DNA of 64,000 nt, from assembly GCA_029339195.1 (NCBI GenBank), contig JAPTJF010000146.1:9867-73866 (forward strand), given 5' to 3'. The notes below the pieces were generated by a model. The model worked only from the letters and a program-made list of their open reading frames with translations. It had not been told where the DNA came from and searched no databases. Positions 24,561 through 34,343 of the stretch are shown piece by piece (the stretch's first letter is position 1; the number at the start of each line of letters is the position of its first letter). A program made the translations under genes and the position numbers. Source of the stretch: Micractinium sp. NFX-FRZ (lineage: Eukaryota > Chlorophyta > Trebouxiophyceae > Chlorellales > Chlorellaceae).

Positions 24561-26611
24561 CTACCGCCGCTCGCGCCCCCTGTGCCGCGCCGCCTCCCGC
24601 CCGTCGTCAGCATCGTCCTGCCTGCTACTGCTATCCCTGAGCCGGCTACGCCTGTCGCTATCCCGGTGCCGCCCCAGGTCCCCATGCTCTCGGGACCTGC
24701 TGCCGCTGGCACTGCGTGGCTGACGCTCTGCTGGCGAGCCGTCGCGCCGCACATGCCGTGCACTTCCGCTGGTGTCCCGCTCCCCACGTCGCCGTTCCTC
24801 CCTCCCTTCTTCCTCCCGCCGCTCTTCCTTCCTGCCCTCCCGCCGCTCCTCTCTGCTGCCCTCCCGCCTCTCACCACGCCTCTCGTTCCCCTCCTGATCC
24901 CTCCGCCCCTCCCGCTGCCCCTCACGGCGCTCCTCTCTCCGGCTGTCAGGCCGCTCCTCTTGCCGCTCCTGCTCCCCATGCTGCTGGCCACGCCTCTCAT
25001 CCCGGCTGCCCACATGCAGCTCCTGCTGCTCCTGCTGCTGCTGTTGCTGCTGCTCTTGCGTCTCAGCGCTGCCCGGCCTGTTGCTGCCTGACTGACCGCC
25101 GCCCTGCAGCGGTGCCTGCGGCTCGGCGCTACCCGGCCTGCTGTTGCTGCGTGGCGGACCGTCATGCCGCTGGTGCTGCTGCTGCTGCTGCTGCTCGGCT
25201 GCTGTTGCGGGCGCGCTGCCGGGCCGGGGTGTGGGCACTGGAGGCCTGCCACGTCCGCTGCTAGCCGCCAACCTGCAGGCAGGCCAGGGCAGCGGCAGCT
25301 CACAACTGGCATGAATGCCACAAGTCGTGCGCAAAAACAAGCAAGCTAGGCGTGCATGATGAGCATGCAGGCATGGGAGAGGGAAGGGCCGGGGCAGCAT
25401 ACCACAGCCCCCATCCACCGTCTAGACACTCAACGCTCCCGTACCCCTTGCCCGCACACCCACCCACCTCTCCCTCAGCTCCCGTATCTCCTCCCCCTTG
25501 CGCTGCAGCTCCAGCTTAGCTGTGTTGTAAAGAGAGGAGATGTTGGCGGTTAGGGCGGAAGCCCTCCCAGCGAGCTCGCCATTCTGCGTGCATGTGTGGT
25601 GGGCATGATGAGCGGGACAGGCCGACTTGGGGGACAGCACGACCCCACAACAGCAGGGGATGCTGCAGCGCAGCACAGCACAGCACAGCATGGGGCTCGC
25701 CTGCGCCTGCAGCGTGCCCGCCTGCGCCTGCAGGCTGCCGACATAACACAGCACAGCACAGCATGATGCAGCATGGCACAGCACGGCACGGCACAGCACC
25801 CACCTGCTGCGTCAGATCATCCACCTGCGCCTGCAGGCTCTGGATCTGCGCCTCCTGCCGTTGCACACGGTCGGCCAGCTGCACAGTGTAGTGGTGAACG
25901 CAGAGTGGAAGGAGAGCAGGGTTCGTGGGCATGGTTGGAGGCAACAGGGTGAGCTGTGTGCAGCAGCTGCGGGCACACTGCAGTGGCGCCCCACAGCACA
26001 GGCTGCCCCTGAATGCAGCACTCAAGCAGCACGGCTGGACCACTTGTTGGCTGTGGCAGGACGCACATATCCAGGCATGCAGATTGGTGTTTGTCAGCGA
26101 GTCTTCCTGTCAGATTGGTGTTTGTCAGCGAGTCTTCCTCAAATTGGATTGGTGTCGAAAGACACCGGTTGGGCCGCGGCACGGCACGGCAGCGGGCTTC
26201 ATCGCTGCGCCCCTCACCTCTGCCAGCTGCGTCTTCAGCAGCGAGTTGCCCCCGCTGCCATCATCGCCATCGAACAGGTCGGCATACAGATCCGCAGCAC
26301 CGTCTGCCACCTTCACTAGAGGAGGCTCGTGCGGCGGACCGACAGGATGGCCCGTGGCAGCAGCGGTGGCGGCAGCGGTGGCGGCGGCAGCGGCCTGCAT
26401 GGCGCAGCGGGTCTTTCGGTGTCGATAACCCGCGCATGTGGTGCCGTCCTTTGTCCCAGCCCAGCAAGTGTGCTGCCCCCGTCCCGCCATCCAACCAAAC
26501 TCAACGCAATCGCCGGCTGTGCAACTGGCGCACCGGCAAGGCTCGGGCTACCAGCTTCTCCGGCGAGCCAAAGTCGGCATACAGATCCTCCGCCTCCCCC
26601 AGCTCGCTCAT
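24561..26611 (-). CDS. Coiled-coil protein with Arg/Glu/Ser-rich C-terminal tail, possibly FLASH-like nuclear factor (about 357 aa)
   Basis: Exons 5' to 3': 26611-26534, about 26310-26218, 25878-25804, 25583-25468, 25272-24561. The second exon's start is uncertain: the in-phase acceptor at 26310 is weak and one 15 bases upstream also fits. The N-terminus reads MSELGEAEDLYADFG, and the second exon repeats the motif as GAADLYADLF with KTQLAE. Exons 3-4 form a coiled coil (RQEAQIQSLQAQVDDLTQQ, then NISSLYNTAKLELQRKGEEI). The last exon is Gln/Pro-rich, then very rich in RRE/REER and RS pairs. The coiled-coil stretch resembles the N-terminus of animal FLASH/CASP8AP2 (histone pre-mRNA processing), and RE/RS tails are common in RNA-processing factors; both are weak hints only. 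Introns hold AGCAC-type and 31-base repeats. Confidence 0.68.
25668..25800. repeat. AGCAC-rich simple repeat in an intron
   Basis: Imperfect CACAG/AGCAC/GGCAC arrays in two blocks separated by a CCTGCGCCTGCAG-type repeat, all inside one intron of the coiled-coil gene. Confidence 0.7.
26080..26140. repeat. 31-base tandem direct repeat in an intron
   Basis: Two adjacent copies of a 31-base unit starting CAGATTGGTGTTTGTCAGCG, at 26080-26110 and 26111-26140, identical except at the last position. It lies in the intron between exons 2 and 3 of the coiled-coil gene. Confidence 0.85.
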
Positions 26612-26849
26612 CCCGCCCGAGATCAGTCAGTCCGGCTTGCAGTGTTTTGAAAATGTGTGCTTGAAGTGGTAGCAATAGACAAGGGGGTAGCAGGCAATGC
26701 AGGGAAATGCGAGCAAGAACTTGGGATGGGGACACCATGGCGCAGGGTGGCGGGTGGGAAGCGGCCCCAGCGTGGCCCGTGCGACGTGCAACGTTTCAAT
26801 TTCAACTCAGTCCCACGGACTAAGCCTTCAGTCCTCCATGAAGCCCGCC

Positions 26850-28769
26850 TCACTGGTGCTTGAGCTTGGCAGAGGAGCTGCTGCGGCCGCTGCGCAGCAC
26901 CTTGCGGCGCTGGGCCAGCATGTAGAAGAAGAGCTGCGGGAAGCCTGCGGGTAGGGGGTGTAGGGGCAGGTGGGGGGCGGGGCGTCAGGGCGATCCGTGC
27001 AGCAGGGTGGGTAAGTGCAGGCAGGCGCACAGGCTGAGCGCTCACAGTGGGGTGACAAGGACGACCAAGGCAACGTGGCCCAGGGCAGGCCTCGGTTTCT
27101 CAGGGCAGGCTGCTGAATGTCACTCATGTGCAACCGGGAGCGAGCGCTCGCCAACCCGTCCCAGCAGAATGCATCGCACCCCTGCCTGCTCCGCTCCCAG
27201 CCCCTCCCCACCTGGCAAGTAGAGCAGCACTGCGACCCAGCAGGCCCAGTAGTAGTCAAATCCAAAGTTTAACTGGTTGGGCATCTGCAGTCCAGTGAGG
27301 CGCGCAGGCCGCGGCGTCAGGGGAGGCAGCAGCAGCACATGCAGGGCCGCCAGCGGGCTGCAGGCAGGTGAGCATTGGCTGCGCCGAAACGCCCCATATT
27401 GCCATCGGCTTGTTGAGGTGGGCCCCAAGCAGGCAGGCAGCTGTGGCTGCGTAGCGCCAACCAACCCGCACATCGTCCCGGCCAGGTACACGCTGCAGGC
27501 TGCAGCTGCGCTACCCAGAGAGGGGTGCACGCTGCAAAGCACAGATGCCAACCCAGCCAGGCTGCCCATGCGCTGCAGCAGCACACAGCGCCCCATCCAT
27601 CCTGCCCGCAGTCCCTGCTCGCCTGGATGCTGAGCGGGCGGTGCTGCTTGATGTGCGGCATGGCGAGAAGCACCATGGCCAGCTCGCTAGACACTCCCAG
27701 GGGGTACAGCACAATGAAGGCGGTGTAGCGCAGCCAGAGCAGCACGTACGGCTGCATGCCCAGCTCCTGCAGGCGACAGGGCAGGCAGGGGGAAAGGGAG
27801 TGGGAGGGGCACGGATGAAGAGGGCTGTGCAGGGACACGGGAGGTAAGTCCATGGGTGCAGGGCTGAGGGCAGACAGGAATGCATGCGGCCAACATGTGC
27901 AGGGGCTTGCTCGTCGCGCCCACATCACACGCTGGCGCCAGCGAGCAGGCGCAAGGCCCGCAGTATGGGCCGCACCAGCAGGGCCGCTGAGTGCAGTAGG
28001 CACCCACAGCAGGAGTGAATCCTCCGGCACGCCAACAACGTGCATGTCTGCCAACTGCAAGGCGCACACTCACCTTGAATGCAAAGAAGCTGTAGCGGAT
28101 GACCTCGCTGCAGCACCAGGCGGTCAGCAGTGTGACCAGCGACAGCTGCAGCCGCACACCCGACGGCAGCTGCAGCAGCGACAGCGGGCCGGCGCGCGTG
28201 GCTGGCACCAGCACCACCACGCCCCACAGAATGAACAGCCGCGAGGCCACCTGGGTGGCTGCAGCAGGCAGGTGGGGGCTAGCTGTGAGGGAGGGGCGGC
28301 AGGCGGGCGCACCGGACGCACGGGCGGTGGCTCCGGAGTATGTGCAACAAGTTGGCTGCATGCGCAGCGTGCTCCAGACAGCGATACAGTTCGGGCATGT
28401 GCACAGTTCGGCAAAGACGGGAAATACCAGCCAGGACGAGATGGCAGGGGCGGGCAAGCGGCACCTGTGATCATCACCGGCGACCGCACCAGGCCCACGG
28501 CGCTGTGCAGCACCTCCATGATCGCCGCCGTCTGTGCGATCTTCAGGGGGACCTCCACGGCCTGCAGTTGTGCGCGAACGAGCGTCAGAGCTGGCCTTCT
28601 TCGAGCTCGCTCCGACAGACAGGCAGACCCGCCGCCGCTTGCACACCTGCCAGACGGCCTGGAGGTCGCCCGCTGCCTGCGTGGCCTGATAGGTAAGGAA
28701 GAGCACATAGCCCCAGGCCGCGCAGAGCGCTGTGTTGTAAAGGCAGAGGTAGGCCGATTTGAGTCCCAT
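26850..28769 (-). CDS. PAS2: Very-long-chain (3R)-3-hydroxyacyl-CoA dehydratase, PASTICCINO2/HACD (231 aa)
   Basis: Exons 5' to 3': 28769-28647, 28561-28478, 28250-28074, 27766-27623, 27284-27212, 26944-26850; 232 codons. It dehydrates 3-hydroxyacyl-CoA to trans-2-enoyl-CoA, the third step of fatty-acid elongation in the ER membrane. Family landmarks appear in order: YLCLYNTALCAAWGYVLF (TM1), KIAQTAAIMEVLHSAVGLVR, SRLFILWGVV, EVIRYSFFAFK, then LRYTAFIVLYPLGVSSE, which holds the catalytic Tyr and Glu seen in yeast Phs1, then MPNQLNFGFDYYW. The C-terminus is basic (AQRRKVLRSGR) as in plant PAS2. Length is normal. The fourth intron begins with GC, not GT (CAG/GCGAGC), and only this splice gives the conserved SIQ-MPNQLNF junction. 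Confidence 0.93.
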
Positions 28770-30068
28770 GGCGCTGCCACGCCGCCCGACCTCTCTGAAT
28801 TGGGCAGGGCAGCAAACGGGCCAAGGCGGGCAACGGGTTGCGCGCCTGAACAGTCAGCAGGTGGGTGTGCTGGCGGCGGCAGCGGGCACGCCGTGACCTG
28901 CCGCCAGCAGCTGCGTGGGCTTGGATCATACAGGCACAACTACCAGGCTACACACAAAGCAAAGCTGAACTTTGTATACAACGGTGCAAAGAGGCATTCT
29001 TGAAAGAGCTAGGGGCGGTTTTCAGCGTGGCGCAAGGGGAGTTCAGAGTTGACGGGCGTGACACAGGCAGGTTTTCAGAGCGTGACGAGCGGTGCAGGCT
29101 GGGATGAAGGGCGGTCAGGGACAGCGGGGGATGGGGCGAACGGTGACTGAAAATGTGAGCGCCAGTGCATGCATGATCTTGCGATGAAATGGCTTAGATG
29201 GAGGGGTGGGTGCAGAAGGGTGCAATGGCGAGGTGATCCGGCGGGGCGCTGACGGAGGCCGAGGGGGTGCATGCTGCAGTCGGGGTCAAAATTCTAGTAC
29301 GCATGTGATTATCAAAATAAGACTAGTGATGCCGGAACTGTGCTGAGGGTGTGTGACACGCCCGGCAAGCAAGAGAGGAGCATAGGGACCACAATGCAGC
29401 TGCTAACGAAGCGCGGTGGGTGGCAAGAGTGCGGTTTGGGCTGGGTGTAATGCGCAACGGGCCATGGAGGCAGAGCAGGGAGCTGCGCAAGAGTCAGATG
29501 CATTTGTTTGAAGGAGGGTAACCCGCCGGAAGATTTGCGCTGCAAACAGGAACAAACCACCCGCCCGGGAGGGGTGCCCGCCCCGGCGGTGGTGGCGGTC
29601 CCGTACAGAGTACTGTACTGCCCCCTTGCCAGATTAATCCCGGGTGGCCGCCAGCTGCTTTGGGTTTTAACACCGACAGCGCTGTGGTAAGGCCCATACA
29701 CAGGCCAAACATGTCATGTTTCCATGGTACATGTTTGAAGCGCGCAGGCGGCATGCCGCCTCTGCAGTACCTGCCACGGTATCACCACTGGCAGTGCGGC
29801 GGGGGACAGGCAGGGGACAGGCCCCTAAGGGGCTGCTCTACGCCAGTTCGCAAGGGCAGGTACTCATGGGCCCCCTCCCATCCATGGGCCTCGATACCTG
29901 GATGCACCTGTGATTTCCTAGATGTTCTTTTTCACTGATTTTACACCTTCTCCCTCCTCCCTACCGCGCAGAGGCCTGCAGGGCTGCGCAGGCTGCCCTG
30001 CACGCACCACCAGACGCCGCAGCGCTGCCAGGAGCCACACGTTCTGCGCCACCATGCGCCATCCCCGC
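28770..30068. other. 1.3-kb intergenic region
   Basis: No convincing gene. Composition is less GC-rich than the genes. GTACAGAGTACTGTAC (near 29602) is a perfect inverted repeat with a 4-base loop. It should contain the dehydratase promoter and the small gene's 3' end. Confidence 0.45.
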
Positions 30069-30695
30069 TCACTCCCGCTTCAGTCCCAGCGCCTCCTTCA
30101 GCCCCTCCTTCACCTTGCCCAGCCCATGCTCCTCCCAGCCAAGGCTGCCAGCCCCTGCCTGCTGCTGCTCTGCGGCAGTGTCGCCAGCAGGGGTGTTGTC
30201 AGGCCCGTAGCCCAGGCCCGCCCCACTCTCGGCGCTGGCGGTGGTGGTGCCGGACGCGTAGGGTGCGCTGCCGGCATAGGGGTCTGTGGCGCCTGCGGGC
30301 GGGCGGGCTCGTGGGGCAGGATGAGCAGGGTGCAGGCGGAGTGAGGGGCTGGAACATGCTGAAGACCCGGGGCCCGTGGCTCCCGCGGACAGATGGAGGG
30401 CGGGGCGTGGGGGGTAGGCGAGGTGCAGGATTGATGTGCCGTGTCTCTCGGCAGCACACAGTGGAGCAGGGCAGCGCGACACAGCGCCTCAACAGCCCCC
30501 CATCATGCATGCCGCTGGCATCACGGCCGCACCAGCGGGCAGCTGCAACAGTTGGGACCTCAGGCTGACAAGAGGCCCTTGCAGTGCCAGCGCCTCACCT
30601 GCCACCTTCATGCCGCTGGCATATGCATGCTCCTTCACCTCCTGGGCTTCCACCTCGTTTAGGTCGAGCGTGGGAGACTGCTCCTGCTCAGACAT
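30069..30695 (-). CDS. Small hydrophilic protein of unknown function (106 aa)
   Basis: Two exons, 30695-30599 and 30292-30069; 107 codons with a GGTGAGG donor and CCGCAG acceptor. The N-terminal half is acidic and predicted helical (MSEQEQSPTLDLNEVEAQEV, then KEHAYASGMKVAG). The second exon is rich in Gly/Ala/Thr/Tyr (GATDPYAGSAPYASG) and ends in an amphipathic basic helix (GLGKVKEGLKEALGLKRE). There is no signal peptide or membrane span, and I do not recognise a family. It shares a short divergent promoter region with the RING gene. The consistent splice phase and protein-like composition support it as real. Confidence 0.65.
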
Positions 30696-31094
30696 GTTTT
30701 GTGAATCGGCACACAGTAATGGTGGGAGCGCTGGCGCCCTGCACCCAACGGAGCACAGCAGGCGGCGGCTGCATGGCGGCGGCAGCGGGGCTGGCAGGGC
30801 TGGGGAGTGGCTATTCCAAGAAAACGCATGGCCGGCAGCCTGCTCAACAATTTAAGGCACGAAGCAGAAACCAGCTAATGCAGCTGCTGCCAGTCCAAGG
30901 AGGCATTCAGGGGTTTCCCGAGCAGGTGGAGCAAACTCGGGTGGTCTGCTCACCTTGGACCGTGGGCTAATTAACCTCGTTACGACAGCAACGGGTGCAC
31001 TTGCAGAACCTTGGCCACGTGTGCAGCTGCATTCTCATCAAGCTTCAAGAGCAGCCCAGAAGCGCTGTCGGTGGCTTGGTTCCAACTCCCCACC
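30696..31094. promoter_or_regulatory. Bidirectional promoter region
   Basis: About 400 bases between the start codons of two divergent genes (small protein on minus, RING protein on plus). It must serve both. No defined element is recognised. Confidence 0.5.
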
Positions 31095-34000
31095 ATGCTC
31101 AGCCCACAAATCGCACCAAGACAGGGTGGTCGGTCGCCTGCCCATGGCGGCAGCCGCAGCAGCAGCCCAGCGCACAACAGTGGCTTGGCTGCTGGCATGA
31201 CGCCCATCACGCCAGCAATCAATGGTGCAGCGCCGCAATGCCTGCCGAGCGGCGGCAGCGAGCCGCCCGGCCGCCACCGCCAGTCGCCTGCACACACCGC
31301 GGCCGCCATGCCCGCCCCGCCAGCCCCAGCTCCTGCCGAAGCTCCTGCCGCTGCCAGGCGCCACTTGAGCTTCACCTCTACCCCTCCTAGCAGCCCTAGG
31401 AGCCCTCAGGCACGGCCCCGGCCTCCCCCCTCGCCAGCGCTGCTGGAGGCGCGGGCGGGGGTTCGGGAGGCGGAGGACGTGCTGCAGGCGGCACATGCGC
31501 AGCGCAGAGAGCTCTGGGACTTGGCCAGCCGGCTGATGTCAGTGGAGCGGGGGCGGGCGCGCGCAGCTGAGGGGCAGCTGTGGGAGGCAGCGCACAAGGT
31601 GAGGGGGAGGGCGCCAGCTGGCTGAGCTGGCTGGTGACATGGCAGCCAACAGTCACGGCAGCTGCATTTCAACGACTCGGCAGACAGCGAGTCTAGTCCT
31701 TACAGCTTCCCAGTTGGAAAGCACGCAATACAGCTCGAGGTGCACGCAGGACTGAGCCAGCTATATCTATGCCTCTGTGCCTGCTGAGCTCCCCAACCTG
31801 GGTGCCGTCTGCTGCGCCCGCTCTGCAGGCGCGCGGGGCGCAGCTGCGTGCAGAGGCCGCTGAAGCGCTGGCAGAGCAGCGCGTTGCTGCTGCTGAAGCG
31901 GCAGAGGCGGCGGCCCAGCGTGCGCAGCAGCAGGTGGCGGAGATGCAGCGGGAGTGCGAGGCGGAGCGGCGGCGTGCGGCAGAACTAGCAGCGGCGCTGG
32001 AGGCGGCCCGTGCTGAGGTGTCTGAAGTGCGGGAGCAGGCAGAGAGCCAGCAGGCGATGCTGCAGCACCAAGTGGCTGCGCTGGCTGGCCGGCTGGCGGA
32101 GCAGGAGCAGGCGGCATCCCTGGCAGCAGCGCAGGCTGCTGCAATGGAGGAGCAGCTTGCAGGCACGGAACGTGCACTGCAGGAGGAGCAGCAGCGGCAC
32201 ATGGAGGCCGAGGCGCAGCTCAGAGCGGATGCTGAGCAATCTGCAGCCCGGTGCCTGCTGCTTGAGCAGCAGCAAGCGCAGGCGGTGCAAGAGGCGGCGG
32301 TTGCCTGCCGGCAGGCAGAGCAGGCGGTTGCAGCGCAACAGCAGCTGGAGGCGGCCTTCGCCGGGATGGAGCAGGAGGCGCAGGCAGCACGGGCGGAAGC
32401 ATCTGAAGCCCAGGCAGGTCTCAGAGAGGAGCGGCGGCAGAGGGAGGCATTGCAGGCGGAGCGTCAGCAGCTGGAGGAAAGGCTGCACTCGGCCAGTGAG
32501 CACATTGAGGGGCTGGCAGCAGAGTGTGACTCACTGGCAGCAGGCCTGGAGGAAGCCCAGCGGGCAGTGGGGGAAGCCGAGCGGGCAGCTGCGGCGGCCG
32601 CCGCCGAGCAGCAGCAGGCTGCTGAGCGCTGGCGCCGCCAGCTGGAGCAGCAGGGAGAGCAGATGGCGGCGCAGCGGGAGGAGTTGAGCCAGACGGCCGC
32701 TGCCCTGGCGGCGCAGCAGGAGGTTGAGGGGCAGCTGCGTGGGGCGCTGGAGGAGGCAGAAGGGTTTGCCGAGGCGGCGGAGCAGGAGGTGGAGGTGCTG
32801 AGGATGCGGCTGCGGCTGACGGATATGGAGCTGACGGGGGCAGCAGACGAACTGCAGGTGGGAGGCTTGGGGCTGCAGGCGGGGGGGCTGGGAAAGCTGA
32901 TATGCCTGTGCACCATTAAGAGCGACGCGTTTGTCAGCTTGCATAGCAGGATGGCAGTTCTGTTTGATCGGCTTGCTCAGCTGCCTCATTGGTCCCCGGC
33001 CCCTGGGGCTCCCCACTCCTGCAGCTGGCACGCACCGAGCTGGTCGGCCTGCAAGCAGAGAATCGGGGGCTCAGCCGGCGGTGGCTGTGCATAGAGAGGG
33101 GGGAGGAGGCGTGCAGGTGGGGGTGGTGACCTTGAACAGTTGAGGGTTGGGCATGGCCGTATGTGATGGCCGCTCAAGCTGCCCACATGGTGCACGCCGT
33201 CTGCCCGCTGCCAGCAATCTAGTTGCTCTTGCTGCACTCGAAACGCCTGCCCTCTGTTGTCTGCCTGCTTGCCATGTCCTGCTGGGGGCTGGAGTGGATG
33301 GAACCAGCCACTCCATTGAAGCCCACCCAACGTCAGTCCCGCCTGCCCACCACTGGCATTGGCCCTGTCCATGCAGGGACCTCGAGCTGGCTGAGCTGGA
33401 GCAGCTGGTGCAGATGATCGAGGGGGCGGTGCCCCAGCTCAGGTGCGGTGGCCTTGGCAGAGCATTGTGGATGCCCGGCACACCTCTGGGCAGCACCGCA
33501 TGCCTTGCCAGCCAAGCGTAATCCCAACGCCAAATCGGCTGCCCTTGTGTGTGCTGTACTCGTTTCCACTGCCTCATTTCCAGTGCCCTCGTTTCCACCA
33601 CCCTTCTGCCCTCTGCCCTCATGTCCTCTGCCCTCATGTCCTCTGCCCTCGTCTCCACAGCCCTCGTCTCCACTGCCCTCGTCTCCACTGCCACTGTTTC
33701 CACTGCCCACGGTTGTGTCCACTGCCTCCGCCCTCCCGCAGGAACATTGTGACCGAGCGCCGTGTGGAGGCCGCGCGCAGCGAGATGGCGGCAGCCGCCT
33801 CCCAGCAGGCCTGCATCGTGTGCTGCGCCGCCCAGCGCGACACCTTCCTCTCCTGCGGGCACCTGCTGTGCAGGCAAGCAGGCATCGTACATGCATGCAC
33901 TCCTCAACCTGCTGCAACACACGCATGATGGCCGGTTGGGGTGATACTTATTTCAGCAGAGCTCAACCGCCTGTGTGGCATGAGTGGCACACGTGGCTTG

Positions 34001-34155
34001 GCAGGAGCATGCGCAGGCCTCCACTACACACGGCCAACCACAAAGTGCTGAACTGCCTGCCGCTCCCCTGCCTGTGCAGGTCGTGCAGCGAGCGCATGGA
34101 CACCTGCCCCGTGTGCCGCACGGCCATCACCAGCCGCACGCGCGCCTTTGTGTGA
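31095..34155 (+). CDS. Coiled-coil protein with C-terminal RING finger, probable E3 ubiquitin ligase (632 aa)
   Basis: Exons: 31095-31598, 31829-32857, 33025-33116, 33377-33442, 33742-33873, 34080-34155; 633 codons. The N-terminus is Pro/Ser/Ala-rich and probably disordered. From about residue 120 there is a very long Ala/Glu/Gln/Arg-rich coiled coil of some 350 residues (heptads such as EAAEALAEQRVAAAEAAEAA). The last two exons code a C3HC4 RING: CIVCCAAQRDTFLSCGHLLC, then RSCSERMDTCPVCRTAI. RINGs of this CIVC...CGH..C form recruit E2 enzymes. The long coiled coil suggests oligomers or a scaffold, as in BRE1-type or structural ligases, but no such assignment is secure. The fifth intron has a GC donor (CAG/GCAAGC), the only splice that keeps the RING intact. 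The fourth intron carries a minisatellite. I chose the first ATG in frame. Confidence 0.85.
33581..33715. repeat. 15-base minisatellite (GCCCTCGTCTCCACT type) in an intron
   Basis: About eight imperfect head-to-tail copies of GCCCTCGTCTCCACT or GCCCTCATGTCCTCT. They fill the pyrimidine-rich 3' half of the fourth intron of the RING gene, so the array probably doubles as polypyrimidine tract. Confidence 0.8.
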
Positions 34156-34343
34156 CAGCCCTGGTTAGATGCCGCGAATGTTTAAGATGGCTTGCATGCG
34201 TGCATTCCGTGTACAACAAAAGGTCATGAAACAAAACAGGTAGTCGCAGGCAACGGCAAAATAACAGCCGCACAGGGCGGGGTGGTCAGTCTGACAGTCT
34301 TGACCAGCCGCAGAAGGTCCTGAGGGCATGTGCTACCCACCAG

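Noticed and set aside
24582..25091. Plus-strand Leu/Pro-rich open frame
   Set aside because: Antisense shadow of the Arg/Glu-rich exon of the coiled-coil gene.
29600..29620. GTACAGAGTACTGTAC as a transposon terminus
   Set aside because: A single short palindrome with no partner copy, no transposase and no target duplication.
31769..33094. Treating the 441-codon coiled-coil frame as a separate gene
   Set aside because: It is exon 2 of the RING gene; a clear acceptor at 31828 and donor at 32858 join it in phase to neighbours.
33581..33715. CRISPR array
   Set aside because: The repeats are contiguous 15-base minisatellite units without spacers, inside an intron of a nuclear gene.
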